Shown piece after piece: positions 1 through 8,408 of a stretch of DNA of 64,000 bases. The first letter of the stretch is position 1; each line of letters starts with the position of its first letter. Below the pieces are notes generated by a model. It searched no databases and was not told the DNA's origin. It saw nothing but the letters and a program-made list of their open reading frames with translations. The position numbers and the translations under genes are program-made. Source of the DNA: Pseudomonas abieticivorans (GTDB lineage Bacteria > Pseudomonadota > Gammaproteobacteria > Pseudomonadales > Pseudomonadaceae); NCBI RefSeq assembly GCF_023509015.1, contig NZ_CP094975.1, positions 2,985,501 through 3,049,500 of the forward strand, read 5' to 3'.

Positions 1-177
1 CAGCAGAACGTGGTGACTGCCTTGCACGGTGGCCCGGTGGCCGTATTGGCGGCGATCGGTTCGGTGCTGATCTGCGGGTCGACCATTGCCCTGATCAGCC
101 GTACCAACAAGGGCGAGCCGCTACCGGCCGAGCCCGACCCGCTCAAGGCGCAGGTCGCGCCAGTGGGAGGGCACTGA
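1..177 (+). CDS. madL: Malonate transporter subunit MadL, C-terminal fragment
   Basis: The frame is open from the first base and ends in TGA at 175-177, giving the last 58 residues of a membrane protein: QQNVVTALHGGPVAVLAAIG, a hydrophobic segment, then a short polar tail. This matches the C-terminus of MadL as I know it from Pseudomonas, where MadL (about 140 aa) and MadM together form a malonate carrier. The stop lies one base before the madM start, the tight coupling expected of a two-subunit transporter. The 5' part lies outside the window, and the malonate decarboxylase (mdc) genes are expected upstream. Confident because of the neighbour, although only the tail is visible. Confidence 0.85.
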   Translation, partial: QQNVVTALHGGPVAVLAAIGSVLICGSTIALISRTNKGEPLPAEPDPLKAQVAPVGGH

Positions 178-178
178 T

Positions 179-946
179 ATGTGGGCCTTCATCAAGCACG
201 ATCTGGAAGCCAACAGCCTGGTCACCGCGTTCGCCGTGGTGGGCGTGATCATGTGGGTTTCGATGGTACTGTCCAAGCGCCTGACCTACGGGCGTATCCA
301 CGGTTCGGCCTTTGCCATCGTGATTGGCCTGGTGCTGGCCTGGGTCGGCGGCACCATGACAGGAGGCCAGAAAGGCCTGGCCGACCTCTCGCTGTTCTCT
401 GGCATCGGCCTGATGGGCGGGGCCATGTTGCGCGACTTCGCCATTGTCGCCACGGCCTTCGAAGTACAGGCCACCGAGGCGCGCAAAGCCGGCCTTATCG
501 GTGCCGTGGCGTTGCTGCTGGGCACGGTGTTGCCGTTCATTTTTGGCGCATCGGTGGCCTGGGCCTTTGGCTACCGCGATGCGGTGAGCATGACCACCAT
601 TGGCGCAGGCGCGGTGACCTATATCGTTGGCCCAGTGACGGGGGCTGCCATTGGCGCGAGTTCGGCGGTGATCGCGCTGTCGATCGCCACCGGGCTGATC
701 AAGGCGATTTTGGTGATGGTGTGCACGCCCATGGCGGCGCGCTGGATGGGCCTGGATAACCCGCGTTCGGCGATGGTGTTCGGTGGCCTGGCTGGCACCG
801 TGAGTGGCGTGACCGCAGGGTTGGCAGCGACGGATCGCCGATTGGTGCCGTATGGCGCCCTGACTGCGACGTTCCACACCGGGTTGGGTTGTTTGCTGGG
901 GCCTTCGGTGTTGTATTTCATTGTGCGGGGCATCATGGGGGCTTGA
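179..946 (+). CDS. madM: Malonate transporter subunit MadM
   Basis: 255-aa, very hydrophobic, Gly/Ala-rich inner-membrane protein, of the usual length for MadM (about 254 aa). It partners MadL to import malonate, which the mdc-encoded decarboxylase then converts to acetyl units. Segments such as FAIVIGLVLAWVGG and a C-terminal GALTATFHTGLGCLLGPSVL repeat the small-residue pattern of the family. A GGGAGGG ribosome site at about 165-171, inside the end of madL, fixes the ATG. It starts one base after the madL stop, so the two are translated together. The divergent LysR gene that follows is the usual malonate regulator. Confidence 0.93.
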   Translation: MWAFIKHDLEANSLVTAFAVVGVIMWVSMVLSKRLTYGRIHGSAFAIVIGLVLAWVGGTMTGGQKGLADLSLFSGIGLMGGAMLRDFAIVATAFEVQATEARKAGLIGAVALLLGTVLPFIFGASVAWAFGYRDAVSMTTIGAGAVTYIVGPVTGAAIGASSAVIALSIATGLIKAILVMVCTPMAARWMGLDNPRSAMVFGGLAGTVSGVTAGLAATDRRLVPYGALTATFHTGLGCLLGPSVLYFIVRGIMGA

Positions 947-953
947 CGGCCCC

Positions 954-1020
954 TTTGCGGATCAATCCGCTGCTACAGGGGGTTGCGACCGTCTGCAGGA
1001 GCGGATTTATCCGCGAAAAG
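954..1020. repeat. REP pair (inverted REP elements)
   Basis: Two REP palindromes face each other in the gap between the convergent madM and mdcR genes: TGCGGATCAATCCGC, then GGAGCGGATTTATCCGCGAA. This is the common small Pseudomonas extragenic palindrome, probably spread by a REP-associated tyrosine transposase encoded elsewhere. It may also act as a stem-loop at the end of both transcripts. Confidence 0.85.
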
Positions 1021-1031
1021 CTCGCCGCGAT

Positions 1032-1946
1032 TCAAGCCAGCCGGTGCGCATACATCCGGCATTCAGCCAACAGCGCCAGCAGGTTCGGGTCGCGCTCCTT
1101 GGCCTTCATGAACACCACGCCAATGTGCTGCTGCAAGCGATAGCGCGCCTGCAGCGGCACCAGCTTGACGTGGTTCTCGTACACCGCCGCGATCCGCCCT
1201 GGCAGCAGCGCGTAACCCACCCCGGAACTGACCATGCTCAGCAGGGTGAAGATGTCGTTCACCTGCATCGCCACCTTCGGCTCGAACCCCGCCTGCTGGA
1301 ATGTCCGGACACCGTCCTGGTGGGTGGCAAACCCCTGGGTCAGGGTAATGAAGGTCATTTCCTTGAGGTCGGCCAGGTCCACTTCCGCGTGCTGGGCAAA
1401 GGGTGAGTCGATGGGCGTTGCCAGGAAGATGTCATCGGAAAACAGCGGTATGTGCGCGCAGTCCGGGTCGTTGATGTTGTCGTCCAGCGACACCAATATC
1501 GCGTCGGTCTCCATGTTCTTGAGCTTGTACAGCAGGTCGATGTTGGAGCCCAGGATCAGGTCGATGTTCAGCTCGCTGCGCCGCAGTTTCAGGCCCATGA
1601 TCAGCTGCGGCACCGTTTTTACCGTCAGCGAGTACAGCGAACCCAAGCGAAAGCGCTCGGCGGAGAAACCGGCGGCCTCGCGGGTGGCCTGCACGGTGCC
1701 GACCACGTCCTGCACCAGCTTTTGCGCGCGCTCTTCCAGCACATAGGCGCTTTCCAGCGGCGTGAGTGTGCGGCCCTCGTGCTTGAACAGCGGGCAGCGC
1801 AGGGCGCTTTCCAATGAGTGGATCGCCCGGTGCACGCTGACCGTGCTGGTCGAGAGTTCGGCGGCGGCGCGGGCCAGGTTGCCGGTGCGCATGAAGGCCA
1901 GGAATATTTCCAGCTTCTTTAAGGTCAACTCTTCGTCGATCAACAT
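1032..1946 (-). CDS. mdcR: LysR-family regulator of malonate use (MdcR type)
   Basis: 304-aa LysR-type regulator. The winged HTH is at about residues 5-64 (LKKLEIFLAFMRTGNLARAA, then STSTVSVHRAIHSLESAL), followed by a substrate-binding domain. The MLIDEELTLKKLEIFLAF N-terminus is characteristic of the malonate regulator MdcR. I chose the ATG at 1946: an upstream in-frame ATG at 2012 would add 22 residues (containing HVHNQLDP) that do not belong to the family and would sit against the next promoter. It is convergent with madLM and presumably activates the mdc-mad operon when malonate is present. Family assignment is sure; malonate as effector is inferred from position and similarity. Confidence 0.88.
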   Translation of the reverse strand: MLIDEELTLKKLEIFLAFMRTGNLARAAAELSTSTVSVHRAIHSLESALRCPLFKHEGRTLTPLESAYVLEERAQKLVQDVVGTVQATREAAGFSAERFRLGSLYSLTVKTVPQLIMGLKLRRSELNIDLILGSNIDLLYKLKNMETDAILVSLDDNINDPDCAHIPLFSDDIFLATPIDSPFAQHAEVDLADLKEMTFITLTQGFATHQDGVRTFQQAGFEPKVAMQVNDIFTLLSMVSSGVGYALLPGRIAAVYENHVKLVPLQARYRLQQHIGVVFMKAKERDPNLLALLAECRMYAHRLA

Positions 1947-2026
1947 CGCACGGGCTCTGATAGGGTCTAGTTGATTGTGCACGTGTAGAGTAAGCGATCC
2001 AATCGGGACCAAGGAGAAACGACTGC

Positions 2027-2644
2027 ATGTATCACGGCGAACGATTCAACGCCTGGACACACCTGGTCGGTGCGGTGCTGGCCTTCATTGGGGCAACTTG
2101 GCTGCTGGTAGTGGCCAGCTTGCAGGGCGATGTATGGAAGATTGTCAGCGTGGCCATCTATGGCGTGACGCTGTTGCTGCTGTACAGCATGTCTACGGTG
2201 TACCACAGCGTACGCGGGCGGGCGAAAGTGATCATGCAGAAGGTCGATCATTTTTCGATCTACTTGCTGATCGCTGGCAGTTACACGCCGTTTTGCCTGG
2301 TGACCCTGCGTGGGCCTTGGGGCTGGACGTTGTTCGGGGTGGTGTGGGGGCTGGCGTTGATCGGCATCCTGCAAGAGATCAAGCCGCGCTCGGAGGCGCG
2401 AGTGCTGTCCATCGTGATCTACGCGGTGATGGGTTGGATCGTGCTGGTGGCGGTCAAGCCGCTGATCGCCGCCCTTGGCCAGGCAGGCTTCAACTGGCTG
2501 GCGGCGGGCGGGATTTTCTACACCGTGGGCATCATCTTCTTTGCCTTCGACAGCCGCTTCCGCCACTGGCATGGCATCTGGCACCTGTTCGTGATCGCCG
2601 GCAGCCTGCTGCACTTCGTGGCGATCATGTTCTACGTGCTTTAG
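2027..2644 (+). CDS. trhA: PAQR/hemolysin III family membrane protein TrhA
   Basis: 205-aa protein with about seven membrane segments, the right length for the hemolysin III (YqfA/TrhA) branch of the PAQR superfamily. Signature elements are GERFNAWTHLVGA at the N-terminus, STVYHS, DHFSIYLLIAGSYTPF and HWHGIWHLFVIAG near the C-terminus. The conserved His and Asp residues form the metal site of the fold. Homologs affect membrane fluidity homeostasis; the hemolysin name is historical and I see no evidence of secretion. It is divergent from mdcR, with a GGAG ribosome site just upstream. Its stop overlaps the convergent rsmE stop by four bases. Confidence 0.9.
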   Translation: MYHGERFNAWTHLVGAVLAFIGATWLLVVASLQGDVWKIVSVAIYGVTLLLLYSMSTVYHSVRGRAKVIMQKVDHFSIYLLIAGSYTPFCLVTLRGPWGWTLFGVVWGLALIGILQEIKPRSEARVLSIVIYAVMGWIVLVAVKPLIAALGQAGFNWLAAGGIFYTVGIIFFAFDSRFRHWHGIWHLFVIAGSLLHFVAIMFYVL

Positions 2645-3360
2645 AAATCGCCCCACAGCTGCTGGGCCACCGCCAGGGCCACCACGGGGGCGGTTTCAGT
2701 GCGCAGCACCCGCGGGCCCAGGCGCGCCGCGTGGAACCCGGCGCTCTGGGCCTGGCTGACCTCGGCGTCGTTCAGGCCGCCTTCCGGGCCGATCAGGAAG
2801 GCCAGGCTGGCCGGCCTGGCGTGGCTGACCAGCGGCTCGGCCACCGGGTGCAGCACCAGCTTGAGTTCGGCGTCGTTGGCTTTCAGCCAATCGGCCAGCA
2901 GTTGCGGCGCGTGGATCACCGGCACGGTAGAGCGGCCGCACTGCTCGCAGGCGCTGACGGCGATCTGTTGCCAGTGCAGTTGGCGTTTTTCCGCGCGCTC
3001 ATCCTTGAGCCGCACTTCGCAACGTTCGCTGATGATCGGGGTGATTTCATTAACGCCAAGCTCGGTGGCTTTCTGAATGGCCCAATCCATGCGCTCGCCA
3101 CGGGACAAGCCCTGGCCCAGGTGCACCTTGAGCGATGATTCCGGTTGGCCGGCAAAGCTTTCGTTGATGCCTACGCGCACGCGTTTCTTGCCGACTTCCA
3201 GCAGCGTGGCGAGAAATTCCTGGCCGCTGCCGTCGAACAGTTGCACGGCGTCGCCTTCGGCCATGCGCAGCACGCGACCGATGTAGTGGGCCTGGGCTTC
3301 AGGTAGTTCGTGTTCGCCCAGGCTCAGGGGCGTGTCGATGTAGAAGCGGGAGAGTCTCAT
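2641..3360 (-). CDS. rsmE: 16S rRNA (uracil(1498)-N(3))-methyltransferase
   Basis: 239-aa SPOUT-class methyltransferase that methylates N3 of U1498 in 16S rRNA using SAM. An N-terminal PUA-like region (LSRFYID to about residue 70) is followed by the knotted SPOUT domain. The SAM-binding signatures are visible as FLIGPEGGLNDAE (about residues 190-202) and LGPRVLRTETAPVVAL (about 215-230). Length and order match RsmE. It is transcribed in the same direction as bioA, which lies upstream beyond a REP pair, as often seen in Pseudomonas. The gene converges on trhA. Confidence 0.96.
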   Translation of the reverse strand: MRLSRFYIDTPLSLGEHELPEAQAHYIGRVLRMAEGDAVQLFDGSGQEFLATLLEVGKKRVRVGINESFAGQPESSLKVHLGQGLSRGERMDWAIQKATELGVNEITPIISERCEVRLKDERAEKRQLHWQQIAVSACEQCGRSTVPVIHAPQLLADWLKANDAELKLVLHPVAEPLVSHARPASLAFLIGPEGGLNDAEVSQAQSAGFHAARLGPRVLRTETAPVVALAVAQQLWGDF

Positions 3361-3388
3361 GGGGTGTCTCGGGAAATGAGGGGGTGGC

Positions 3389-3458
3389 CTTTTCGCGGAT
3401 TAATCCGCGCCTACGGGCGGATAAGCCCGCCCTGGTAGGCGCGGGTTTATCCGCGAAC
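3389..3458. repeat. REP pair
   Basis: Inverted REP palindromes TTCGCGGATTAATCCGCG and GCGCGGGTTTATCCGCGAA, with a smaller GGGCGGATAAGCCCGCCC palindrome between them, fill the gap between bioA and rsmE. Confidence 0.85.
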
Positions 3459-3474
3459 AGCGGTCAACGCGGTC

Positions 3475-4881
3475 CTAGCCCGGGTCGCGGAAATCAGGGT
3501 GGAAGTTGCCTGGCACGGCCACGCTCACGCTGTCACGCGTGGCGATGTCGATGCCTTCGCTGGCCACTTCGGCCAAGAAGTCGATCTGCTCTGGCGTGAT
3601 CACGTAGGGTGGCAAAAAGTACACCACGCTGCCCAGCGGGCGCAGGAGGGCGCCGCGTTCCAAGGCATGGTTGAACACCTTCAGGCCACGGCGCTCCTGC
3701 CACGGGTAGGCGGTCTTGCTGGCTTTGTCCTGGACCATCTCGATGGCCAGCACCATGCCGGTCTGGCGCACTTCGGATACGTGGGCGTGGTCAGCCAGGT
3801 GCGCGGTGGCGCTGGCCATGCGCGCGGCCAGGGCCTTGTTGTTCTCGACCACGTTGTCCTGTTCGAAGATGTCCAGGGTCGCCAGTGCGGCCGCGCAAGC
3901 CAGCGGGTTGCCGGTGTAACTGTGCGAGTGGAGGAAGGCGCGCAGGGTCGAGTAGTCGTCGTAGAACGCGCTGTACACATCGTCAGTGGTGATGCACGCG
4001 GCCAGCGGCAGGTAGCCGCCGGTCAGGGCCTTGGACAGCAGCAGGAAATCGGGGCGCATGTCGGCCTGCTCGCAGGCGAACATAGTGCCGGTGCGGCCGA
4101 AACCCACGGCGATTTCGTCGTGGATCAGGTGCACGCCGTAGCGGTCGCACGCCTCGCGCAGCAGCTTGAGGTACACCGGGTGGTACATGCGCATGCCGCC
4201 AGCGCCTTGGATCAGCGGCTCGATGATCACGGCCGCGACGCTTTGATGGTGCTCGGCCAGGGTCTGCTCCATGGCCATGAACATAGTGCGCGAGTGTTCT
4301 TCCCAGCTCATGCCTTCGGGGCGCAGGTAGCAGTCAGGGCTTGGCACCTTGAGGGTGTCGAGCAGCAGCGGCTTGTAGGTTTCGGTGAACAATGGCACGT
4401 CACCCACGGACATCGCGGCAATGGTTTCGCCGTGGTAGCTGTTGGTCAGGGTGACGAAGCGCTTCTTGTTCGGCTGGCCGCGGTTGACCCAGTAGTGGAA
4501 GCTCATTTTCAGCGCCACTTCGATGCAGGACGAGCCATTATCGGCGTAGAAGCACCGGGTCAGGCCTTCGGGCGTGATCTTCACCAAGCGCTCCGATAGC
4601 TCGATCACCGGCTGGTGGCTGAACCCCGCCAGGATCACATGTTCCAGTTGATCGACCTGGTCCTTGATACGCTGGTTGATGCGCGGGTTGGCGTGGCCGA
4701 ACACGTTCACCCACCAAGAGCTGACGGCGTCGAGGTAACGCTTGCCTTCGAAGTCTTCCAGCCACACGCCTTCGCCGCGCTTGATCGGGATCAGCGGCAG
4801 TTGCTCGTGGTCTTTCATCTGGGTGCAGGGGTGCCAGACGACGGCGAGGTCGCGCTGCATCCACTGGTTGTTGAGGCCCAT
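3475..4881 (-). CDS. bioA: Adenosylmethionine-8-amino-7-oxononanoate aminotransferase
   Basis: 468-aa class III PLP-dependent aminotransferase of biotin synthesis. It transfers the amino group of SAM to 7-keto-8-aminopelargonate, giving 7,8-diaminopelargonate. Visible hallmarks are WHPCTQMKDH at the N-terminus, VSSWWVNVFGHANPRIN (substrate-site tryptophans), IHDEIAVGFGRTGTMFA (Asp contacting the pyridine nitrogen) and LLLSKALTGGYLPLAA (Schiff-base Lys). It is somewhat longer than the E. coli enzyme (about 430 aa) because of a C-terminal extension. As in other Pseudomonas it is not next to bioBFHCD but upstream of rsmE. Confidence 0.96.
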   Translation of the reverse strand: MGLNNQWMQRDLAVVWHPCTQMKDHEQLPLIPIKRGEGVWLEDFEGKRYLDAVSSWWVNVFGHANPRINQRIKDQVDQLEHVILAGFSHQPVIELSERLVKITPEGLTRCFYADNGSSCIEVALKMSFHYWVNRGQPNKKRFVTLTNSYHGETIAAMSVGDVPLFTETYKPLLLDTLKVPSPDCYLRPEGMSWEEHSRTMFMAMEQTLAEHHQSVAAVIIEPLIQGAGGMRMYHPVYLKLLREACDRYGVHLIHDEIAVGFGRTGTMFACEQADMRPDFLLLSKALTGGYLPLAACITTDDVYSAFYDDYSTLRAFLHSHSYTGNPLACAAALATLDIFEQDNVVENNKALAARMASATAHLADHAHVSEVRQTGMVLAIEMVQDKASKTAYPWQERRGLKVFNHALERGALLRPLGSVVYFLPPYVITPEQIDFLAEVASEGIDIATRDSVSVAVPGNFHPDFRDPG

Positions 4882-5085
4882 TCAGTCTCTCCTGGCAGGA
4901 GCGGTTTCGACGCGCTCGGCAAACAATCGGGCAAGCCTATGCAATGCTCGGCCGAAGGACAACCCGAGAGCCCGAATCAATGCCCGACGGACTCTGCTGG
5001 CAGCCATTATGTGGCTGGCGTATCCTTTGCTGTTATTTGCCCCGCCGGGGGTCTCCCGGCTCATTTTCGATCCGGAGTTCGCTGA

Positions 5086-6807
5086 ATGTCTGCTGGTTGG
5101 CTGCGCGCCTGTGCGCTGGTGATAATAGGGCTGTTCAGCGTTTCGGCGCTGGGGCAGGACAAACCCAAGACTGCAATCGTGGTGGGCGGCGGGCTGGCCG
5201 GCCTGACCGCGGCCTATGAGCTGCAGAACAAAGGCTGGCAGGTGACCCTGCTTGAAGCCAAACCGACCATGGGCGGTCGTTCGGGCCTTGCCACCAGCGA
5301 ATGGATTGGCAACGCCAAGGCGCAGCCGGAGCTCAACCAGTACCTGGATACCTTCAAGCTCACCACCATTCCTGCGCCGGAATACGTGCGTACCCCGGGC
5401 TACCTGATCGATGGCGACTATTTCAGCGCCGCCGACCTTGCGACCAAGCAGCCGGCCACCGCCGAAGGCGTGCAACGTTACGAAAAAGCGCTGGATGAAT
5501 TGGCGCGCTCGATCAGCGACCCGCTGAACCCGGCCGCCAACAGCGCCTTGTTCGCCCTGGACCAAATGAGCGCGTCGGCCTGGCTGGATAAGCTTAACCT
5601 GCCACCTACGGCTCGCCAGTTGGTCAACCAGCGTATTCGTACCCGCTACGACGAGCCGTCGCGCCTGTCGCTGCTGTTCCTGGCCCAGCAGGCCCGCGTC
5701 TACCGTGACATCAGCGACCGCGACCTGCGTGCCGCCCGCCTGCCTGGTGGCAGCGTGGTGTTGGCCCAGGCACTGGTCAAGCAACTGAAGACCATCAAGA
5801 CCAGCTCGCCGGTATCGGCCATCACCCAGGACAAGGAGGGTGTCACCGTGCGCGTCGGTGCGGTGGGTTACCAGGCCGATTACGTGGTGCTGGCAGTCCC
5901 GTTGCGTGCCCTGGGCAATATCCAGATGACGCCGTCGCTGGACGCTCAGCACATGGCGGCCATCAAGGGCACCAACTACGGTTGGCACGATCAGTTGTTG
6001 CTCAAGTTCAAGACCCCGGTGTGGGAGAGCAAGGCGCGCATGTCGGGTGAGATCTTCAGCAACGCCGGCCTTGGCATGTTGTGGATCGAGCCGGCCCTGA
6101 AGGGCGGTGCCAACGTGGTGATCAATATTTCCGGTGACAACGCTCGCGTGCTGCAAGCCTTCGGCGACAAGCAGATGGCCGATCAGGTGCTGATCCGCCT
6201 GCACACCTTCTACCCGCAAGCCCGCGGTGCCTTTACCGGCTACGAGATCCGTCGCTTCAGCACCGACCCCGGCACGGGCGGTTCGTACCTGGCCTTTGGC
6301 CCTGGCCAGTTGAGCAAGTACTGGCGCTTGTGGGAGCGCCCGGTGCAGCGTGTAGCCTTTGCGGGCGAACATACCGATGCGCTGTTCTCCGGCACCCTGG
6401 AAGGCGCGCTGCGCTCCGGCCAGCGGGCTGCCAGCCAAGTGGTCGACATGGCCGCCGGCAAGTCGTTCGAACCGGTCAAGGTCGCGCCTGTAGCTGCCGT
6501 GGCCGCCGTGGGTGCTGCGGGTGCTGCCGCTGCGTCCAAAGGCAATTTCTTTACCCGCCTGTTCGGTGGCAAGGAAGAGCCGGCTCCGGCTCCAGCCCCA
6601 GCCCCGGCTCCCGCACCGGTTCCTGCGCCAACTCCAGCTCCCGCTCCTGCACCTGTTGCGCCTGCGCCTGTAGCTGCGCCAGCACCTGCCAAAGCCGCAC
6701 CTGCCAAGAAGGCGCCGGTCAAGAAGGCGGCCACCAAAGCCCCGGCCAAAAAGCCGGTGGCCAAGAAAGTCGTACCGGCCAAGAAGCCAGCGCCAGCCAC
6801 TGAGTAA
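5086..6807 (+). CDS. Secreted-type flavin monoamine oxidase family protein with Pro/Ala/Lys-rich tail
   Basis: 573-aa FAD-dependent oxidoreductase. It opens with a signal peptide (LRACALVIIGLFSVSALGQ) and then the dinucleotide-binding fold AIVVGGGLAGLTAAYELQNKG. An amine-oxidase domain runs to about residue 460 and includes the C-terminal FAD motif VAFAGEHTDALFSGTLEGAL. From about residue 500 the chain is a low-complexity tail of alternating Pro-Ala, then Lys/Ala/Pro repeats such as KAAPAKKAPVKKAATKAPAK. The catalytic part resembles monoamine oxidase/phytoene desaturase-type enzymes; the substrate cannot be read. The tail may span or bind the envelope or nucleic acid, which is inference. It is divergent from bioA. 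Confidence 0.85.
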   Translation: MSAGWLRACALVIIGLFSVSALGQDKPKTAIVVGGGLAGLTAAYELQNKGWQVTLLEAKPTMGGRSGLATSEWIGNAKAQPELNQYLDTFKLTTIPAPEYVRTPGYLIDGDYFSAADLATKQPATAEGVQRYEKALDELARSISDPLNPAANSALFALDQMSASAWLDKLNLPPTARQLVNQRIRTRYDEPSRLSLLFLAQQARVYRDISDRDLRAARLPGGSVVLAQALVKQLKTIKTSSPVSAITQDKEGVTVRVGAVGYQADYVVLAVPLRALGNIQMTPSLDAQHMAAIKGTNYGWHDQLLLKFKTPVWESKARMSGEIFSNAGLGMLWIEPALKGGANVVINISGDNARVLQAFGDKQMADQVLIRLHTFYPQARGAFTGYEIRRFSTDPGTGGSYLAFGPGQLSKYWRLWERPVQRVAFAGEHTDALFSGTLEGALRSGQRAASQVVDMAAGKSFEPVKVAPVAAVAAVGAAGAAAASKGNFFTRLFGGKEEPAPAPAPAPAPAPVPAPTPAPAPAPVAPAPVAAPAPAKAAPAKKAPVKKAATKAPAKKPVAKKVVPAKKPAPATE

Positions 6808-6826
6808 AACGCTCCTATCCGCTCCT

Positions 6827-6919
6827 ACAATCTGTAGGAGCGGATTTATCCGCGAAGATCGCACTCGGTTTCCCTGATCCACCGCCTCGTCCTGTTCGCG
6901 GATAAATCCCCTCCTACGG
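6827..6919. repeat. REP pair
   Basis: TGTAGGAGCGGATTTATCCG and its inverted partner (TTCGCGGATAAATCCCCTCC) lie downstream of the flavin oxidoreductase. The rest of the gap to the cytochrome b561 gene (6920-7073) is AT-rich for this genome and should hold its promoter. Confidence 0.85.
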
Positions 6920-7073
6920 TTTTCGTCTATACCTTCGCGATTGCTTAACTTTTCCTTAACGGCTGTGTTACACACTAACGATCGTATTTCTCGATATTTC
7001 AAAGCGAAATTTTCCGCTTTAATTCGATAGGTAAAAAGTTAGTCTTTGTATCAGCTCTTACAGGATGACCGCG

Positions 7074-7625
7074 ATGCAGTTACGTAACTCCACTTCTCGT
7101 TATGGCTGGGTCAGCATCGTGCTGCACTGGGGTGTTGCCCTGGCGGTGTTCGGTTTGTTTGCGCTGGGCCTGTGGATGGTCGACCTCGGCTACTACGACC
7201 CGTGGCGCAAGGCCGGCCCTGACCTGCACAAGAGCATCGGCCTGACCTTGTTCTTCGTCATGCTGTTGCGGGTGGTGTGGCGTTTTGTCAGTGCACCGCC
7301 ACCGGCCCCGGCCAACCACAGCCGCTTCGTGCGGATGGCGGCCAAGCTGGGCCATGCGTTCCTGTATCTGGACCTGTTCCTGGTCATGTTCGCCGGTTAC
7401 CTGATTTCCACCGCCGATGGCGTGGGCATCCCAGTATTTGGCCTGTTCGAAGTGCCGGCGCTGATCAGCGGGCTGCCCGACCAGGCAGAAACCGCCGGCA
7501 CGGTGCACCTGTATCTCGCCTGGACCCTGGTGATCTTTGCAGTACTCCATGGCTTGGCGGCGCTCAAACATCACTTCATTGACCGTGATGCCACCCTTGT
7601 TCGTATGTTCGGCCGCAAGGCCTGA
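7074..7625 (+). CDS. Cytochrome b561 family membrane protein
   Basis: 183-aa inner-membrane di-heme cytochrome b of the YodB/CybB type with four membrane helices. Candidate heme-ligand His residues are in [13 protein letters not shown] (helix 1), [12 protein letters not shown] (helix 2) and [20 protein letters not shown] (helix 4). The family passes electrons between quinone and a periplasmic partner. I prefer the ATG at 7074, since CAGGA at 7061-7065 is well spaced for it; the ATG at 7065 overlaps that site and would add three residues. A YceI gene follows after 28 bases, a pairing common in Pseudomonas that suggests an operon for isoprenoid or quinone handling. Confidence 0.9.
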   Translation: MQLRNSTSRYGWVSIVLHWGVALAVFGLFALGLWMVDLGYYDPWRKAGPDLHKSIGLTLFFVMLLRVVWRFVSAPPPAPANHSRFVRMAAKLGHAFLYLDLFLVMFAGYLISTADGVGIPVFGLFEVPALISGLPDQAETAGTVHLYLAWTLVIFAVLHGLAALKHHFIDRDATLVRMFGRKA

Positions 7626-7653
7626 TGCTCAAACTACTCAAAGGAATACAAGC

Positions 7654-8250
7654 ATGTTGAAAAAGACTTTTGCTGCACTGGCCTTGGGCACCGCGCTGCT
7701 GACTGCAGGCCAAGCCATGGCTGCCGACTACACCATCGACAAGGAAGGCAACCATGCCTTCATCAACTTCAAGATCAGCCACCTGGGCTACAGCTTCATC
7801 TACGGTACCTTCAAGGACTGGGCCGGCACCTTCAGCTTTGACGCTGCCAAGCCTGAAGACAGCAAGATCAATATCACCTTGAACACCAAGAGCGTTGACA
7901 CCAACCACGCTGAACGTGACAAGCACATCCAGAGCAAGGACTTCCTGGAAACCGACAAGTACCCAACCGCTACGTTCGTGTCCACCAGCGTCAAGACCAC
8001 CGGCAAGAATGCTGATGGCAAGCTGACTGCCGACGTGACCGGCGACCTGACCCTGCATGGCGTGACCAAGCCAGTCGTGGTCAAAACCGTGTTCCTGGGC
8101 GAAGGCAAGGATCCGTGGGGCGGCTACCGTGCGGGCTTTGAAGGCACCACCACCATCAAGCGTTCTGATTTCGGCAAGATGATGGACCTGGGCCCGCAGT
8201 CCGACACCATGACCCTGGACATCACCTTCGAGGGCGTGCAGAAGAAGTAA
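7654..8250 (+). CDS. YceI family periplasmic lipid-binding protein
   Basis: 198 aa with a clear signal peptide ([20 protein letters not shown], then AMA cleavage) followed by a YceI lipocalin-like beta-barrel domain: [20 protein letters not shown], then [14 protein letters not shown] and [21 protein letters not shown]. YceI proteins bind polyisoprenoid chains in the periplasm; some are induced by high pH or other stress. The ATG at 7654 is supported by AAAGGAA about ten bases upstream. It sits directly after the cytochrome b561 gene and before a strong terminator, so the pair is a bicistronic unit. Confidence 0.95.
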   Translation: MLKKTFAALALGTALLTAGQAMAADYTIDKEGNHAFINFKISHLGYSFIYGTFKDWAGTFSFDAAKPEDSKINITLNTKSVDTNHAERDKHIQSKDFLETDKYPTATFVSTSVKTTGKNADGKLTADVTGDLTLHGVTKPVVVKTVFLGEGKDPWGGYRAGFEGTTTIKRSDFGKMMDLGPQSDTMTLDITFEGVQKK

Positions 8251-8261
8251 TTTCTTCGGCA

Positions 8262-8304
8262 CAAAAAAACGCCGCTGCCCTCACGGGTAGCGGCGTTTTT
8301 ATTG
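8262..8304 (+). terminator. Rho-independent terminator after the yceI gene
   Basis: Stem AACGCCGCT / AGCGGCGTT with a short loop, followed by TTTTTATT on the plus strand. The A-run on the other side lets it serve minus-strand transcripts too. Confidence 0.88.
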
Positions 8305-8327
8305 ATGGGGCGCCGGCTGCTGCTCTT

Positions 8328-8352
8328 GTGGGAGCAGAGCTTGCTCGCGATT
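8328..8352. repeat. Degenerate REP-like palindrome
   Basis: GTGGGAGCAGAGCTTGCTCG followed by CGA resembles the other common REP variant of fluorescent pseudomonads (GGGAGC...GCTCGCGA) rather than the GCGGATTTATCCGC type seen elsewhere here. Single copy. Confidence 0.55.
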
Positions 8353-8408
8353 TGCGCCTTTACGCGCGTCAAGCTGGCAAGCCATGCGCCTACAGATAGC
8401 CGGGTGGT

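Noticed and set aside
2027..2644. Hemolysin (toxin) annotation for the hemolysin III family gene
   Set aside because: The sequence is a seven-helix PAQR membrane protein; the name is historical and nothing indicates a secreted toxin.
4882..7002. 706-codon minus-strand frame opposite the flavin amine oxidase
   Set aside because: Shadow of the oxidoreductase; the Arg/Gly/Trp-rich part simply mirrors the repetitive tail codons.
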